A DNA stretch of 64,000 bases from Cephalotus follicularis (Eukaryota; Streptophyta; Magnoliopsida; Oxalidales; Cephalotaceae). The DNA lies in assembly GCA_001972305.1 (NCBI GenBank), contig BDDD01001972.1:487872-551871 (forward strand), read 5' to 3'. The first letter of the stretch is position 1; each line of letters opens with the position of its first letter. Under the pieces are notes generated by a model, which was not told the origin of the DNA, did no database searches, and was given only the letters and a program-made list of their open reading frames with translations. Positions 29,702-42,461 of the stretch are shown piece after piece. Made by a program: the position numbers and the translations under genes.

Positions 29702-32084
29702 TTAATTCGGATCCTCTCTGACATACTGGTCATGAGCAGTAGCCTCGTCACCGACCAGTTTACCTTCTTCAACATCATCATGATCCTTTACACCAACTTT
29801 GTCATTCTCGGCCTCGCCCAAACCTTCAATGTATACCTCGACATCCTCTTCATCACCATCAACATCACCTTCCTTTTCACTCTCGCTCTCATCCCAAGTC
29901 TCCTTATTTTCCCTCCTATCATAGCCCTTGTCACCTGAGCCTCTTTGACTATAGGCAGCAACAAATTTCTTCACTTTGCTCTGGAGGAGAGCCTTAGTGA
30001 ATATTGAGATGCTTTTCATCCACCAACTCCAAGGCCATCCTCACTCTAGACTCGAAGAATGGAAAAGAGAGGATGTTAAGCTCTCTCTTGTAATCCTTAG
30101 AGCTATTGTACGCCTCTAAAGTTTCTCGGGGAATAACCTCTAGTCTAGACTTCAGCTCGATCAATGTTGTTTTCCAGGAATCTCTTGTAAAAGAAGTGGA
30201 GTCAAGTACAACCTTTGATAAGCTCAGCTCACCCTTCAAAGTCTCTACCTCTGCAAGAGCTACTTTGAGGTTCTTATGGGAAGTCTTGTGCTTCTTCTCA
30301 GCATTGTCCTTATTTTCCTCCAGGTTATCACATTTCTCCCTCAGAACCTTGCGATCGCGGACAAGGGAACGGAAATTATCACTGAGGAAAGCGGCTTGTT
30401 GAGTGACCTATCAAAAGACTTGTGTCAAGTGGGTCATGTGAGGAAATATAATAAATTCAAAATGGCAAGGAAGTAGATAAGTGCATACCAAAATGTCCTG
30501 GATCATTGCTCCCCATGTCTATGAATAGGAGCACTCCTCATAAAGTTTGAGGTCCTCAGGGAGGTGGACCATCTAACTCAGTTGAATGGTAGTGTCGGCT
30601 GAGGAAAGGTCAGATTCACTCCTACGAACAGATAGAGTGCGAGTCCAAAGATCAGTAACAAAAGAAGGTAAATGTGGAACAGAGGAGGAATCCCAGTGAG
30701 TAGCAGCGTGAGCCCTTTCTCTTTGGTTTCCTCTGGAGAAACTTATCGGTAAGTGACCCTGATGTTGGGCCAATCCTACACCTTTTCTCCCTAACTCGAG
30801 GTGTATGGGAGACAACTTTAGACGCTGAGACCATTTCGGTCCCAGTGGTTTGAGGCTCGCCCCCAGTTTTTTCGCTCTTTGAGTAACGAGACGGAGTCTT
30901 GTGAGCAGGAGCCTTGGATGTACTAGCATCCTTGGACTTCTCTAACTTCTCCAATTCAATGACATGGAAAAGAAGGATATCCTCGTCCATTTCAACTTGC
31001 TCTACAGAAGAAAAAATGTAAGTCAGTAAACTAAAACCAAGGAAAAATTAGTAAAATGACAGTCACCTCTATAGCCAGCCGAGACAGGGAGAGAACTCAG
31101 TCCAAAGAGTGCAATGTTTGGCTCTTTCAGCATAACCAGGATTTTCACTCCGCAAGGGCCAACCTTTTCAAGCATCTTAGCTCAAACTTTATAATCATAT
31201 TCAAACATAAAGGGAGGCTTGTTCTTATTTATTGTAGAAAAAACCTTTTGGGCCTAGGTCTTTTCCACCCACTCATACCTTCGACGTAGAAGAATTGATT
31301 TTTCCACCCTCTATGGAATCGGGGAATTCACCGAATAAACATGGCAATCTCGGACGATTTTTGAAATAAAACCACATACCATAATTGTCAAGATGTTTGG
31401 CGAGATGGAAAAAAAGATCGGAGTAAAAGCATGGAGCGTTCAACTCCAACAGTTTTACTGAGACACAGGAAGCCGATGAAAAATCTCCATGAGTTAGGAG
31501 CTAGCTGGCATGGATGGATTTCATAATAATCCAAGACCAAGTACACGATGTCGAGAATCAAAAATTATAACCCGGACCTAAGTGCCTTGATGTAGCAAGG
31601 AAAAATTTTAGATGAGTAGATTGGGGCTCCCTTATTAATCAAAGGGACATATATGTACACCTTGTTGGGAATGCCAAAGTCGTACGGATTTTATCAAGCT
31701 TCTTTTTGGGCAGAGTTAATCGTATGTTTCATGTATAACATTCTCCGGGAGTCATGTTGTATCCCAAATCTTCATTCTTGGCACCTTTGAGTTTAGATTC
31801 TCGTTTTATGGGAGAGGCTAGAGTACCTCTATTAGGCACGGCAGACAGACCATCCAAACTCAATGATTTGTTGTCTCTCGAGTTGGGATTACTTGGGAAG
31901 ATTGCCACTATATTGGATGAAACCCTGGAAGTAGAACTGGGCTGCATGTTTCCTTGATTTGAGGTTTGCCCTTGGAGTCCTTGTCTGATTGCTCAACAGA
32001 GAGATTGCTTTGCTCTACATCCTCATACTCAGTCCCAGCCTCGTACCGGAGAGATTCATCAATAGAAGTAGACTTGGAAGACAT
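29702..32084 (-). pseudogene. Antisense ORF of Tat-like remnant D, degenerate
   Basis: On the minus strand it opens MSSKSTSIDESLRYEAGTEYEDVEQ at 32084, continues through broken frames with patches such as DLFFHLAKHLDNYGMWFYFKN and FGEFPDS, then KAPAHKTPSRYSKSEKTG, then a helical part (WKTTLIELKSRLEVIPRETLEAYNSSKDYK), and ends in a strongly acidic tail at 29702. The plan matches the antisense ORFs of elements A and B: an N-terminal domain, a basic/Ala-rich linker, coiled coil, and an acidic tail. Sequence identity to them is low, so it belongs to a different Tat family. A TATA box stands at 32209-32216. Confidence 0.55.
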
Positions 32085-32208
32085 GATTACCTCTAAAGAA
32101 AATTGAGAAAGGGTTGTAACAGCAAGAATATCGAAGATTTAGAAAGAGAAAATCTAGAGAGAAGGGAAAGGAGAAGGTCAAGTGTGAGCAAATGAAGATT
32201 ATGAGATA

Positions 32209-32216
32209 ATTTATAG
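32209..32216 (-). promoter_or_regulatory. TATA box for the antisense ORF of remnant D
   Basis: CACCCTATAAATTATC on the minus strand lies about 130 bases before the ATG at 32084. Confidence 0.5.
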
Positions 32217-32289
32217 GGTGAGAACTACTCTTCAAACCTACCATCTAATGGGAACCATTCCCGATAGAAGGAGATCTATTTCCCGCCGA

Positions 32290-33214
32290 AGAGTTCAGTC
32301 GAAGCATTGGGGGCTGGGGAAGATAGTTGAAAGCCCAATGAATGTGGGCCCACCAAGATGATGAAATAAGAATTTCAACCTCTCCAAATCATATAGCCCA
32401 TCCAGACTGTAGGGATGGGCAGCACCAAAAAACTTGGAATACCAAGCTAAATGACTAGATTACCAATGCTCGAAAAGTTGAACCTGGGATAAGCATGGTG
32501 AAGTTTGGGAAAATTCTCGGATCACCCAACCAAATTGCTAGGTTGCCGGATCTCGATTGATTTGAAAACCGATATCGACCGCCAAGACAGGTGGGAGGAA
32601 CCATTTAGTTAAAAGTCATGAATAATCAGTGCATCTTGGAATACCGAGATTAGTCGCTAAGTTTTTAGTGCTCGGATGACAGTAACAGAAAATTCCGGAT
32701 AAACCGAGAATGGACACCACTTCTTCTACTTTGAAAACGTACCAGTATTACTAGTACATTCTTGAAGTGTGGGGCTTTTGATGAGTGTTAGATTTCTTGG
32801 ACTAATAAAAGATAGACACATGGATGATAAAGATACGAGACTTGTTGGCACTGAGGAAATTTCAGAGGAAAGAACCTTGAGACCTCGGATGACGAGATCA
32901 AATAGAAGGAGAGTTAGGAACTCAGGGATGAAAACCTCGACCACCGAAGAGAAGCAGAGGAAGATCACGACGTCGGACATCGGAATCTTGGATACTGAAG
33001 ACCGACAAATGGACATCACAGGAGGATTCAAAGCTATGAATGACAACCGTTTCCTATATTGGTGGCTATTCTTCAAAGGAGTGAATAAGTTACCGTCGGT
33101 GCTGGTACAAAAATTACGAATAGAACCCCTCAGAAATACACATAAGAAAGCGTCATGATCCTCGGAAGGGTGCATAGGTAATCAAGTAGGAATAACAATT
33201 AGAACAGTACAAAC
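32290..33214 (+). repeat. Possible LTR region of Tat-like remnant D
   Basis: A purine-rich run (GGGGGCTGGGGAAG, near 32310) lies beside the antisense ORF, where the polypurine tract and LTR sit in elements A and B. The ends TGAAAGCCC and ACAAACA are guesses. A 129-codon open frame at 32769-33158 has no recognised domain, and I do not call it a gene. Confidence 0.3.
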
Positions 33215-34745
33215 ATGATGGTTTTTTTTTTGAAAAACGATTTCAGGTCAATTCTGGTATCAAATTTGAAAACCCGATACGGTTCTGAGTCGGTTCCGGT
33301 TTTTAATGCTCTGGAAAATAATAAATACCTATATATATATATTACCAAAACCCTAAATATATATATTTAATATATTATAACCTAAATAACATTACAGCAG
33401 CGCCGCTCACATTCGCACTCTCACTCTCTTTTCTGCTCTCATTCTCAGTTTCTCACCTCTACTCTCACTCTCACTCTCAAAATCTTACGATTCTCTCACC
33501 TCTACTCTCACTCTCTCAGCCTGCGGCCAAAGCATCAAAAGACCCTCACTCTATTGCTTCCCAAACCCAGAACAGGCCCCTGTGGTCAACAAAGTTAACA
33601 TTTAATCTAAGGTATATTTGATGTTTCTTTTTAAATGTTAATGTAATTTATATATTTTACCATTAATTTCTGTTTCTAGTTTACTTTGTTGAATAGAAGC
33701 TATATCTTTTTTATTATGTGTATATTTTAAAGCTAATGGTTTAGTGGAACATGTAAACAATATCTAATATCTGTCATGTAAGTTAAAGTTGAAAATAGTT
33801 ACTATTTTAAATGCTCAGATAACTTATTGGCTTGACCTTTCATCCTTAACATTATGCTCGTCAATTATACGAGCATGAAAGGCAATTTTATTTGTTGATT
33901 TGTTGATGGCTTATTATCAATAGTTAATCAACCGATATCTACTGTTTCAGCTTTAAATGCTATTATACATTACACTTATAGCCTATAGTTGTCGCTTTTG
34001 TTATTTGAGTCTTAGCCTTTTGGGACTTCATTATAACCACTTTTAACTGTGATGTTGTTTGAGTCTTAGCCTTTTTCAATTGTGATGTTTATATGGTTTA
34101 TCTTTTCTCATTTATTGATGCAAGTTCTGAAATTTAATTAATTTTCTATTGCTGCTTTTTCGTATTTCTATTTTGATGTTGCGAATGTATTATTACTGAT
34201 TGTAGAGGAAGCAGTGTGTGATTATTGATTACCTGAGATTATAATTTGTTCTTGAAAAACACCACAGAGAAGAAACATCAATAGCATTAAGTGGGGATTT
34301 GGTTCTGTTAACTAAATTTCTCACCGCATATTCATGCTATAAATTTCCAATGGTAAACATGGAGTCAGTAATTGAGGATTAAAGATAGTAAATTTATGGA
34401 TGCTAGGTGTCATCCAAAGGGTTTTTTAGTACATATAAGTTTCTTAACTTGCTTCTTGTACTTATTCAGGTGGGCTTCCTTTTTACCACAACCCTTTTTT
34501 TTCTAATAAATCAACTTAAGCAACTTCAAAGCTGACTGTAAGGTCCTTTTTACCACAATCCTTTTTTTTTCTCATCAATATACATTATTTATTGTGGTTT
34601 AGTGTCTTCTACTCATACTTACAGAATTTATTATTTTATTTGTTGAGACTATTACTCATACTTACAAAATAATAACTACTGTGTTGGATTGTATCTGATA
34701 ATAATTAATGACATCTTTGTTTTTTCTTTTTACTAAGATTTACAA

Positions 34746-37700
34746 TGTCTTCCATTGTTGATGCTTCCCAAGATCCACTTAATGAGGTCTCTCCAAATCC
34801 TCAAGTTTGTGTTTCAGCTTCACCCACACAACCAACTGATAAGCCAGCCACCCCGATTAGCTCTACTAATGACGAAACTGTTTATTGAGATTGAGAGTGG
34901 GGAGGATAGGATGTTAACAGTAGTGGTATGGAATCATATTAGAAGAGAGAGATAAGAATGATGGGAAAAAAAGGCGATTTGTAATTATTGTGCCAAAGTA
35001 ATGGGTGGTGAGAGTAGAAATGGGACAAGTCACATGCTTAAGCATATGGCTAATTGTCCAAAGAAAAGACAGAAAGATCCTTTACAAATGTTGTTGGGGG
35101 AAACAAAAGAGTTAAGTGGGTGGAGCAATGGTAGTTGGTAATTATGCTTTTGATCATAGTGTCTCGCTAAGAGATCTTACTGAAATGATCATATTGCATG
35201 AGTACTTGTTGCCAATTGTTGAGCATGTGGGGTTTAGAAAGTATAGTGCAAATCTCCAACCACTATTCGATCTTCCTTCTCGAAATACAATCAAGAGTGA
35301 TATTATGAAGATCTATAAGACGGAAATGAAGAAGAATATGAAGCTATTAGATGCCAACAAAAGTAGAATTGTGATCACAACGAATATGTGGACAGCAGAT
35401 CATCAGAAAAAAGGGTACATGGCTGTCACGGCACACTATATTGATGATTGTTGGACTTTACAAAAGCGCATCTTAAGGTATTATTCTTATATTATATAGC
35501 TTTGTTTTGTATATAAGTTACACGTTATTATTTGCAATAGTAAATATTTATAAGTTTGACTATTGCATTATAAGAAACATATTGCATGCTATAATTTGAT
35601 ATTTGCATTATATTAATTTTGCACTTTCATTATTTTAGGTTTTGTTATGTGTCTGCTCCGCATACCAGGGCTGTTATTTACGAGCATTTGATGAATTGTT
35701 TGTACGATTGGAACATTGATAGAAAGCTTTCCACAATTACTGTGGACAATTGTTAAGTTAATGACGGAGATGTAGAGAATTTGATTGAGAAGATTGGTGG
35801 TTCTTCGTTATTGTTGGGTGGGACTCTTTTCATCTTCTTTGTTGTGCACTCATCTTGAACTTATTTGTGCAAGATGGATTGTCTTTTATTGGGGAAGGGA
35901 TAGACAAAATCCATTACAGTGTTCAGTTTTTTTCGACGACACCCAAAAGAGTTGAAAAGATAAAAGAGACAACACGTAAAATGCACATTCCTACTTTTAG
36001 GAAGCTATTTCTTGATTGCAAAACTAGAAGGAATTCTACTTATTTAATGTAGCTAACTGCTATACAATATGGATGTTTTTCATTGTTTGCAATAACGTGA
36101 ACCTAAATTTGCGGTTCCACATGACCGTGCACCTAGTGAGGATGATTTTTTTTTTGGAACTGATTTGGTATTATAGAAGTAAAAACTATGATAGTTACAA
36201 AAGGATGTATCAGCCTATTTACAAAAAAATACAAGCATGCTCATATCTCATCCCAAAACATGCACTAACAGTGAGCTAACATAGCCAAAAGCAAGCTAAG
36301 AATACAATAGAGCATCGAAAATGTGCCCAGGAGCTTCTTGAGAACCAGCCGCAAAGACCACGCCTCCATTCCATCTCATGACGACCTTGGCTCCACACCG
36401 TACGATGTAGCCATGATCTATAGTGCGTCCTCCAGAAAAAAAACCCCAGTTAATACAAATGCTATGGTGCCTCTCCCTTCTCTGAATTTTCCCACCCGTG
36501 AGCAGCTTCCAAGCCACATCTTGTCTAATCTTCCGGATGATCTCTAAAACGGGGAGAAACTGATTCTTGAAGCTTCTGCGGTTTCTTTCCAGCCAAATGT
36601 GATACACCGAAGCGGCAAAAGCAAGCTTCCTCACCGTAGCCGGGAACGTGTGCCCCCTGGAATGGTCTATCATCCAATGTATTTCTTCTATCCACAAGAG
36701 GATTGGCCTGGATATGTTACACATTGCAAGAACTGCCATCCATATGTTTTTTGTATAAGGACATTGGAAGAAAAGATGTTCCAACGATTCCCCCTCTCCA
36801 CAATGGAAAACACAGTCGGCCGTCTGCCCCACTCCAACCACAAGGAGTTAATCCTTAGTCCTGTGAGCTCCTCTAATTGCAAGCCAAAGGCAGAAGGCAT
36901 GTTTCGGTATCCGAAAAGGGAACCACACCAGGTTATGCCAAAAGACCTCACTGGAACGAGTCCGAATTCCATGCCATGCCTTGTTGGTAGTGAAGGAATG
37001 TCTCGCGGTTTCCCAAAATATGCAATCCGGGGAGAGAGAGAGATAGGGATGTCTTGTACTCTCTGTTGAATCTCAATAAGATTCTCAGAATTTGGTGGCC
37101 AACACCACCTAACCCTCACAAATCACCTCCTTGACTAAAGCTGACCTGCCCAAACCTGCATCATAGATAACCCTATGTCCATATAGAGCATGAATCGTCT
37201 CGCCATGCATCCACGGATCAAACCATAAGGAGAACTTATCTCAATTTCCACATCTGTATACAAGGTGCTCATTTGCTAACGGCCTGAGCAAAAGGATCTG
37301 CCTCTAAGACCAGGAATGTAAGCCGTGCAAAGGGATGGACCAAAAATTGGACTGCTTTATAAGGTAAGCGTGACACCATCTAGCCCAAAGAGACTGATCT
37401 ATCAGGACATTCCATACCTGTTTAAGAAGCAAAGCCTTATTCCAAGTCTTCAAGTCCTTGATCCCAAGACCCCCTTCCTTCAATGGTTTGCACACCGAAT
37501 ACCACTTCACCTTTCCCCTGCCATGACTACCCCAAAGGAAATTTCTGAGGACACGTTCACAATCCTTGACAATCGAAATTGGTAGGAGGGACATAGGTTA
37601 TGGGCGAAAGAGATTTGTGCATAGAAATTTTTCATTCAACAACTGAATTGTTTTCTGGGACAAAGTTTGTGATGCTAATATTTGTTTTCCAAAGATTTGC

Positions 37701-38610
37701 AAGATTAAATTGGCTTTGAATGAGTGGTGTCGTGATTCAAATGTTTCATTTCTGAAATGGCAACAAACATGATAAAAAAAAGTTTGAGAAGTATTGGGAT
37801 GTGATTCATGGTATTTTAGGAGTTGCTTGTGTGTTGAATCCAAGATATAAATTGTGTTTGCTACAATTTAATTTTGAAAAAATCTATGGGCCGATGAGAT
37901 ATGAGAAAGAAGTTGATAGGGTTAGTCGATTTTGTTATGATTTGCTTGAGGCATATCAGTTCTAAATGTCTACTGGCAGTCCATCATCCAAACATGCATG
38001 TTCTTCTTTACCAAATGAGACAGAATATGGATGACTATGATATGTATGTCAATCATTTGAAGAGGTTGAGGGGATATGTGAAGTCAGAGTTGGATCCTTA
38101 CTTGGAGGATGATGTCCTAGCAAGAGATTCATCATTTGATATTTTAGCTTGGTGGAAAACTAATGGCATCAAATATCCTACCTTGTAAATGATTGCCAGA
38201 GACATATTTGTTATCCCAATTTTCACGGTTGCTTCGGAGTCGTCATTTAGTATGGGTGGTAGATTAGTGGGTGCACATCGTAGTAGACTTTATGCAGATA
38301 TTGTGGAAGCTTTAGCTTGTGCTCAAAATTGGTTATGGGCTGACATGGAAGGTATATATAATATAATCATAGCTATAAATTTTTTTTACCTCTTGTTTAC
38401 TCCTTTGTTTAGTTGGAATTATTAGATTATTATTCGATTGATTATTTGTTTTCTTGTTTTATGTTAATTGTAGCCGAGTGTATGGCATCAAAACTATCTC
38501 TGTTTGCAACAGTATTTGATGATGCAGATGTTGAGTTGGATGAAGTGGGAGATGAATCGGTTGATTTGGTAATTCATTTGTTTGATTGTCATTTTGAGCA
38601 GCAAGCTTAA
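34746..38610 (+). pseudogene. hAT transposase (BED zinc finger, hATC dimerisation domain), degenerate
   Basis: It opens MSSIVDASQDPLNEVSP at 34746. A BED-type finger (CNYCAKVMGG ... HMLKHMANC) lies at about 34985-35060. The catalytic-domain part includes ITTNMWTADHQKKGYMAVTAHYID and STITVDNC. An intron at 35478-35638 (AAG/GTATT ... TTTTAG/G) joins KRILR to FCYVSA. After the LINE come KIKLALNEW and the C-terminal hATC region (ELDPYLEDD, FDILAWWK, VASESSFSMGGR), then an intron at 38352-38473 and a final exon ending FEQQA. Stops and frameshifts occur near 34887, 35100, 35755, 36050 and 38186. The enzyme would have cut and joined hAT ends as a dimer; this copy cannot. Confidence 0.85.
36141..37595 (-). 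mobile_element. L1-type LINE fragment inserted in the hAT transposase
   Basis: The minus strand reads the end of a plant L1 ORF2: ISIVKDCERVLRNFLWG, then KALLLKQVW, then a zinc-binding domain (CVFHCGEGESLEHLFFQCPYTKNIW), ending with a stop at 36296-36298. Frameshifts lie near 37120 and 36840. A T run at 36145-36154 is the reverse of a poly(A) tail. Only about 1.45 kb is present, so it is strongly 5'-truncated, as usual for LINEs. The hAT frame stops at PHDRAPSEDD on the left and resumes at AKEIC-like sequence near 37600. Confidence 0.85.
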
Positions 38611-39060
38611 TTTTCACTGTTAGCTTATATATTTTTATCATTACAGGTTTAAACAGTTGGTTTATTGATTGATGAGTGATGATCTAGAGTCCAGACATCC
38701 AGTGGAAATGTGAACTTTGTGATTTGTGAGGAATTGGTGATTGTTGGGAAACAAACTTTTTATATTTTTATTTTGATGCAATGTGTTTGACGAATGATGA
38801 CTGTTTATTTGTCCTTAAAATGTGGTTGTATGTGTTTTTGCCTTTATGGACAAATGTGGTTGTATGAGTTTTTGTCTTCCCAGATTTGTGTTGCAATCCA
38901 GCAGTTTGATGAATTATGCACTAAAATTTTCAATCCAGCAATTTGATGATTTTTTTTTTTTTTGCTAAACGGTTTGGTATTCTTGTTTTACTACAGGGTT
39001 GGTTCTGGTACTAAGAATTGGTATCTGTGTTGGTTTCAGTTCCACTTTAATGATTACGGG

Positions 39061-40705
39061 TAATGTTCTCATAGTACCTGTTTCGGAATTTGTCATTTTT
39101 ATAATCAAGACATGAGCTCTGGTTTATATGTTGAAGGATTCCATACTTTTTCACTTATAGGGTATTTATCTCTTTTTCTAAAACACCTTTTCAAGAGTTC
39201 TTAACCTAGGATATCTCCCTTGGCTCATTACTCTGATGATTTTTATTGACTTGATCATCAGAAAGTAGCTTCAAGAATCACTTTCGGTTACTTTATAACC
39301 TTTGATTGTGTTGCAAATTATAGAGACTCACCCCAATTGAAATTTGGAGGAAGACCAGCTTTGGAGGAGAAAATACAAATTTGTTATTGATCGAAATTCA
39401 TTCATCAATAATATTGTTTTTTATCAATTGCATGACATGTGTAATGATGAAAAATTAGTAACTGTGTATCATTCCGTTCCTTTTTTATTTGTTCAAAAAG
39501 CAAACCATAAAAATATAATCTAAATTTCTTAAATAACATTATGCATCCAAATGGTATTAAATATAGAAAGATTATATTCATACCCGATAATAACATAAAA
39601 TAAATCTATCCTTAATTTTAATATAACATATATTTACGTAGTGAAGATTTTTATTAAAGATTAAAATTTGTTTTTAACCTCTAAGTTGAGAAATTATAGG
39701 AAGAACTGAAGTTCTTGGTTAATAAAGTTTCGATTTTCTGTCAAACAAGTCTATGATTAATCATATATCTTTTCTATTCAATTTTTTATGTTAAACAGTT
39801 AATTTGGGTGAGTTTTGAAGGTGTTTAGGTTAGAGAGAGAAAAACGGGAAAGAGACAAGAGAAGAGAGTATGAAATGTGTTTAGAGATTCTCACTAATTT
39901 TACCCCAATGCACGATCAATACTGTTAACGAACATACAATCAATCCGTATGAGTATTGAAATACACCACTCTATCAATATTTATATGCACAATCACTTTT
40001 ATAATATTAATAATTATTGTAATAAATGTTAAAACAGTAAGAGTAATGTTTTGGGACGTTATAAAATTATTATGAAATCAAAATTTGAGGCATGAACAAA
40101 TCATTTTTTTAAAGAATTAATATGCTCTTACTTGGTATAATCAAGTTTACTAATTGTTTAGGTAAATAACATGTAAGATACAACAAGTCACCATGAGAAT
40201 TTACAGATAACAACTTTATAAATCTTCAAGATAGTTGCCTTTAAAACTAACAATAAAAACAAAAGCAAAAAACAAATTGTTGTGTTTTAGAAAAACAAGA
40301 AGGTAGAGAAGAAAAGAAAGAAGGTAATTTAAAAAGGAAAAATATTTACGTTTATATAAACAACAACTTTATTTCCTAACAAATATGTTTTAGAAAAACC
40401 TGAAAGAAGAGAAAAAAATTAAAAAAAGAAAACAATTTCATTTATATAAAAAAAACAGCAGAAAATGATATATCTTAACAACTATGTTGGTTGGAAATAA
40501 CTATCCCATTTGAATCGAAATACAATTATTTAAATAATTAAAGTAAAACTAATTAGGGTAAATAACATTTTGCTTTCTAAAATTTTTGTTGATCAAAGCA
40601 ATCTCCCTACATAATTTTGATATTACGTTTTCTTTTCTGGAAGTTAAATTGGCTAACGAAAGTAACGAAATAACAAAATTACCTTTTTATGTAACGTTAA
40701 AAAAA
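39061..40705. other. AT-rich spacer
   Basis: No coding region or RNA gene seen. Near 40557 the wording GGTAAATAACATTTTGCTTTCTAAA recalls terminal sequence of Mutator-like or other dispersed repeats, but no partner was found. Confidence 0.6.
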
Positions 40706-41035
40706 GAGATAAATTACAAAAATCTTCTTTAGTATTTGTTTGATCACAAATACCACTATCTATTTTTAAATTCTAAAAAATCATTATAAATTATATAACC
40801 GTCCAACAAATACTTCTCTTTATATCAAAAATATCATGAATACCCTCGATTTTATTTTTTTAATATATACTTTTTTTTAATTTTACGAAAATATTAGTAT
40901 GTTCTTCATTTATAGTGCGTTTTGAGTAAAAAAATACTCATTTAACTAAATGTCTATTTTTGGATGCAACATGTGTTTTATGAAAAATAAGATTCTTTTG
41001 TTAATAAAGAATAAAATGGAACCAAACAAAGTGGT

Positions 41036-41585
41036 TCAAACAACAGTAGACCCAAACCCGCCATCCCCCCTAGCAGTGGAATCCAGATCTTCAACCTCCA
41101 AAACATCAGGAGTCATGTCTTCTCAATAATCCACTGACCAGTCCTATCACTAACTTTGGCCTCAAAATCAACATTTGAATGGTTAAACAGTATGACCCCA
41201 ACAACCCCCTTCAATCGCCATCTATCACACCCGCACCCACATCGATCGAATGCTTCCAAGCCAGTCCAGATCTTGGCGCAATACGAGCATAAGTCCCTTC
41301 AGGTATAGCAATGCTGAGATCAGTTGCAACAAGAGCTTTGCCTCTCGCTGTTACCTTAGTCTTTGTTGCACTGGAGAGATCGTAGCCAACGACAAGAGGT
41401 GAGGCCCTGGAGGGAAAAACAGCATTTGGAGAGAGCTTCTTCACCTTGAAAAGAGAGATTGGTTGGTTTTGTGACACTTGTTGGAGTACTCCATTGCCAT
41501 TGGAGAGGAGTTTTGTGATTTTAGGAAATGGTTCTTTGGTTTTGAGGCTGCTGTTGTTGTTGCTCTGTGGCTTTTCTAGTGCCAT
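41036..41585 (-). pseudogene. DUT: dUTPase (deoxyuridine triphosphatase) pseudogene, intronless
   Basis: dUTPase converts dUTP to dUMP and pyrophosphate, keeping uracil out of DNA. The minus-strand frame reads VKKLSPNAVFPSRASP, VGYDLSSA (motif I), ARIAPRSGLAWKHSIDVGAGVIDGD (motifs II and III, written here in two known parts: ARIAPRSGLAWK and HSIDVGAGVIDGD). Right after GD a TGA in this frame, beside a frameshift, breaks the YRG part of motif III. In a shifted frame follow VGVILFNHSNVDFEAKV, a damaged motif IV (RTGQW where RIAQL is usual) and motif V-like RGDGGFGST near the end. Plant dUTPase genes have introns, and none is seen, which suggests a retroposed origin, although there is no poly(A) tail. 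The start ATG is 183 bases from the GNA1 pseudogene, head to head. Confidence 0.9.
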
Positions 41586-41768
41586 GGTGGTGGTTGAATA
41601 GATTGATCGGATGGTGGTGAAGTAGGACGGTGTTGGAGAGGTGGCGGTGGTGAAATAAGAGTCGAACCCGAAAGAGACTCATCCATTTCGTCGAACACTT
41701 GGACTGTGTAACCAAGAATCTTCTTGTTTTTGCTAAAGAGGAAAATGCAGACAAGTAATTTATCCAAT

Positions 41769-42208
41769 GAAGAAGAGAAGTTTCAAGTGCACAAATTGGA
41801 GATCTCAGAGAAAAGTAAGGGATTTATATATAGAGTTATTACAACAACTAAGTGCTTGCAAATCTTTATCCGACAGGAATTTCAAGGAACAATTTGACGC
41901 AATCAGCTCCTTATTTGTGTGGAAGATGGTCACTGTTGGAAGATTATTGCAATTGGGAGTGTGATCATTGAGAAGAAGTTTCTGAGAAAGTTGGGCACAG
42001 TGAAGATGTTGTGGTTGATTCTAGTGCTCGTGGAAAGCACTTGGGAAAGAAGATCATTGGATTCCTCACGGATCATGCTCGTTCAATGGGGTGTTATAAG
42101 ATGATTCTTGATTGCAGTGTTTTGACAACATATCCTTTTATGACAAGTGTGTCTATATGCAGAAAGAAATTTAGATGGCAAAGTATTTCATTTGAGAATG
42201 ATACTTGA
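41769..42208 (+). pseudogene. GNA1: Glucosamine-6-phosphate N-acetyltransferase pseudogene (GNAT family)
   Basis: GNA1 acetylates glucosamine-6-phosphate with acetyl-CoA on the way to UDP-GlcNAc. In three shifting frames the strand reads KFQVHKLEISEKSKGF, ELLQQLSACKSLSDRNF, then KIIAIGSVIIEKKFLRKLG, then DVVVDSSARGKHLGKKI (the acetyl-CoA-binding loop), FLTDHARSMGCYKMILDCSV, and a damaged C-terminus. Frameshifts lie near 41825, 41920, 42000 and 42130. The order and spacing fit a near full-length GNA1 of about 150 residues. No intron or poly(A) tail is visible. It lies beside the dUTPase pseudogene in divergent orientation. Confidence 0.85.
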
Positions 42209-42461
42209 TTTCTCTTGAATTTGTTACTGTAACTATAGTAAAAAATATCCTTAATAAAAAGTGGTAGCCAAAGTGAAGGACCTATTAAGAGGGAGACTGT
42301 GGTAATGGGGTTTGGAAGTTAAGAGGTGAAGAAGGCAACAGTGAGGGGGAGACAACAGTGAGTTTGTATTAATTTTTTTAACAGAAAATTTTAACAAAGA
42401 AGATTTTTGTAATATTTAAAATAGAGAGATAAAATGTTAGAAAAGTTTTTATAATTTATCT

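Larger units (their letters stand above)
33235..39060 (+). mobile_element. hAT superfamily transposon, dead
   Basis: A BED-finger and hATC transposase frame lies in the middle, with noncoding ends that share GGTTCCGGTT-like and GGTTCTGGTAC-like wording (33270-33310 and 38960-39060), as hAT ends often do. I could not define clean terminal inverted repeats or an 8-bp duplication, so the limits are approximate. A CT-rich microsatellite lies at 33404-33525. A LINE fragment interrupts the transposase. Confidence 0.7.
40706..42461. mobile_element. Candidate Pack-MULE-like unit carrying two host-gene pseudogenes
   Basis: GAGATAAATTACAAAAATCTTCTTT (broken here for length: GAGATAAATTAC plus AAAAATCTTCTTT, 40706-40730) faces, in inverted orientation, AAAGAAGATTTTTGTAAT (42396-42413) and ATAATTTATCTG (42451-42462). 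An 18-base stretch is shared exactly, and the wording matches common plant Mutator-like termini. Between them lie dUTPase and GNA1 pseudogenes. I found no 9-11 bp duplication and the two copies of the terminal motif are offset, so this is a hypothesis. Confidence 0.4.

Noticed and set aside
32769..33158. 129-codon plus-strand frame as a gene
   Set aside because: No domain, no partner in other Tat elements, and it lies in a probable LTR region.
33235..39060. The hAT transposase as a domesticated host gene
   Set aside because: It has several stops and a LINE in an exon, so no product is possible.
41036..42208. dUTPase and GNA1 as functional genes
   Set aside because: Both carry several frameshifts or stops within conserved motifs.
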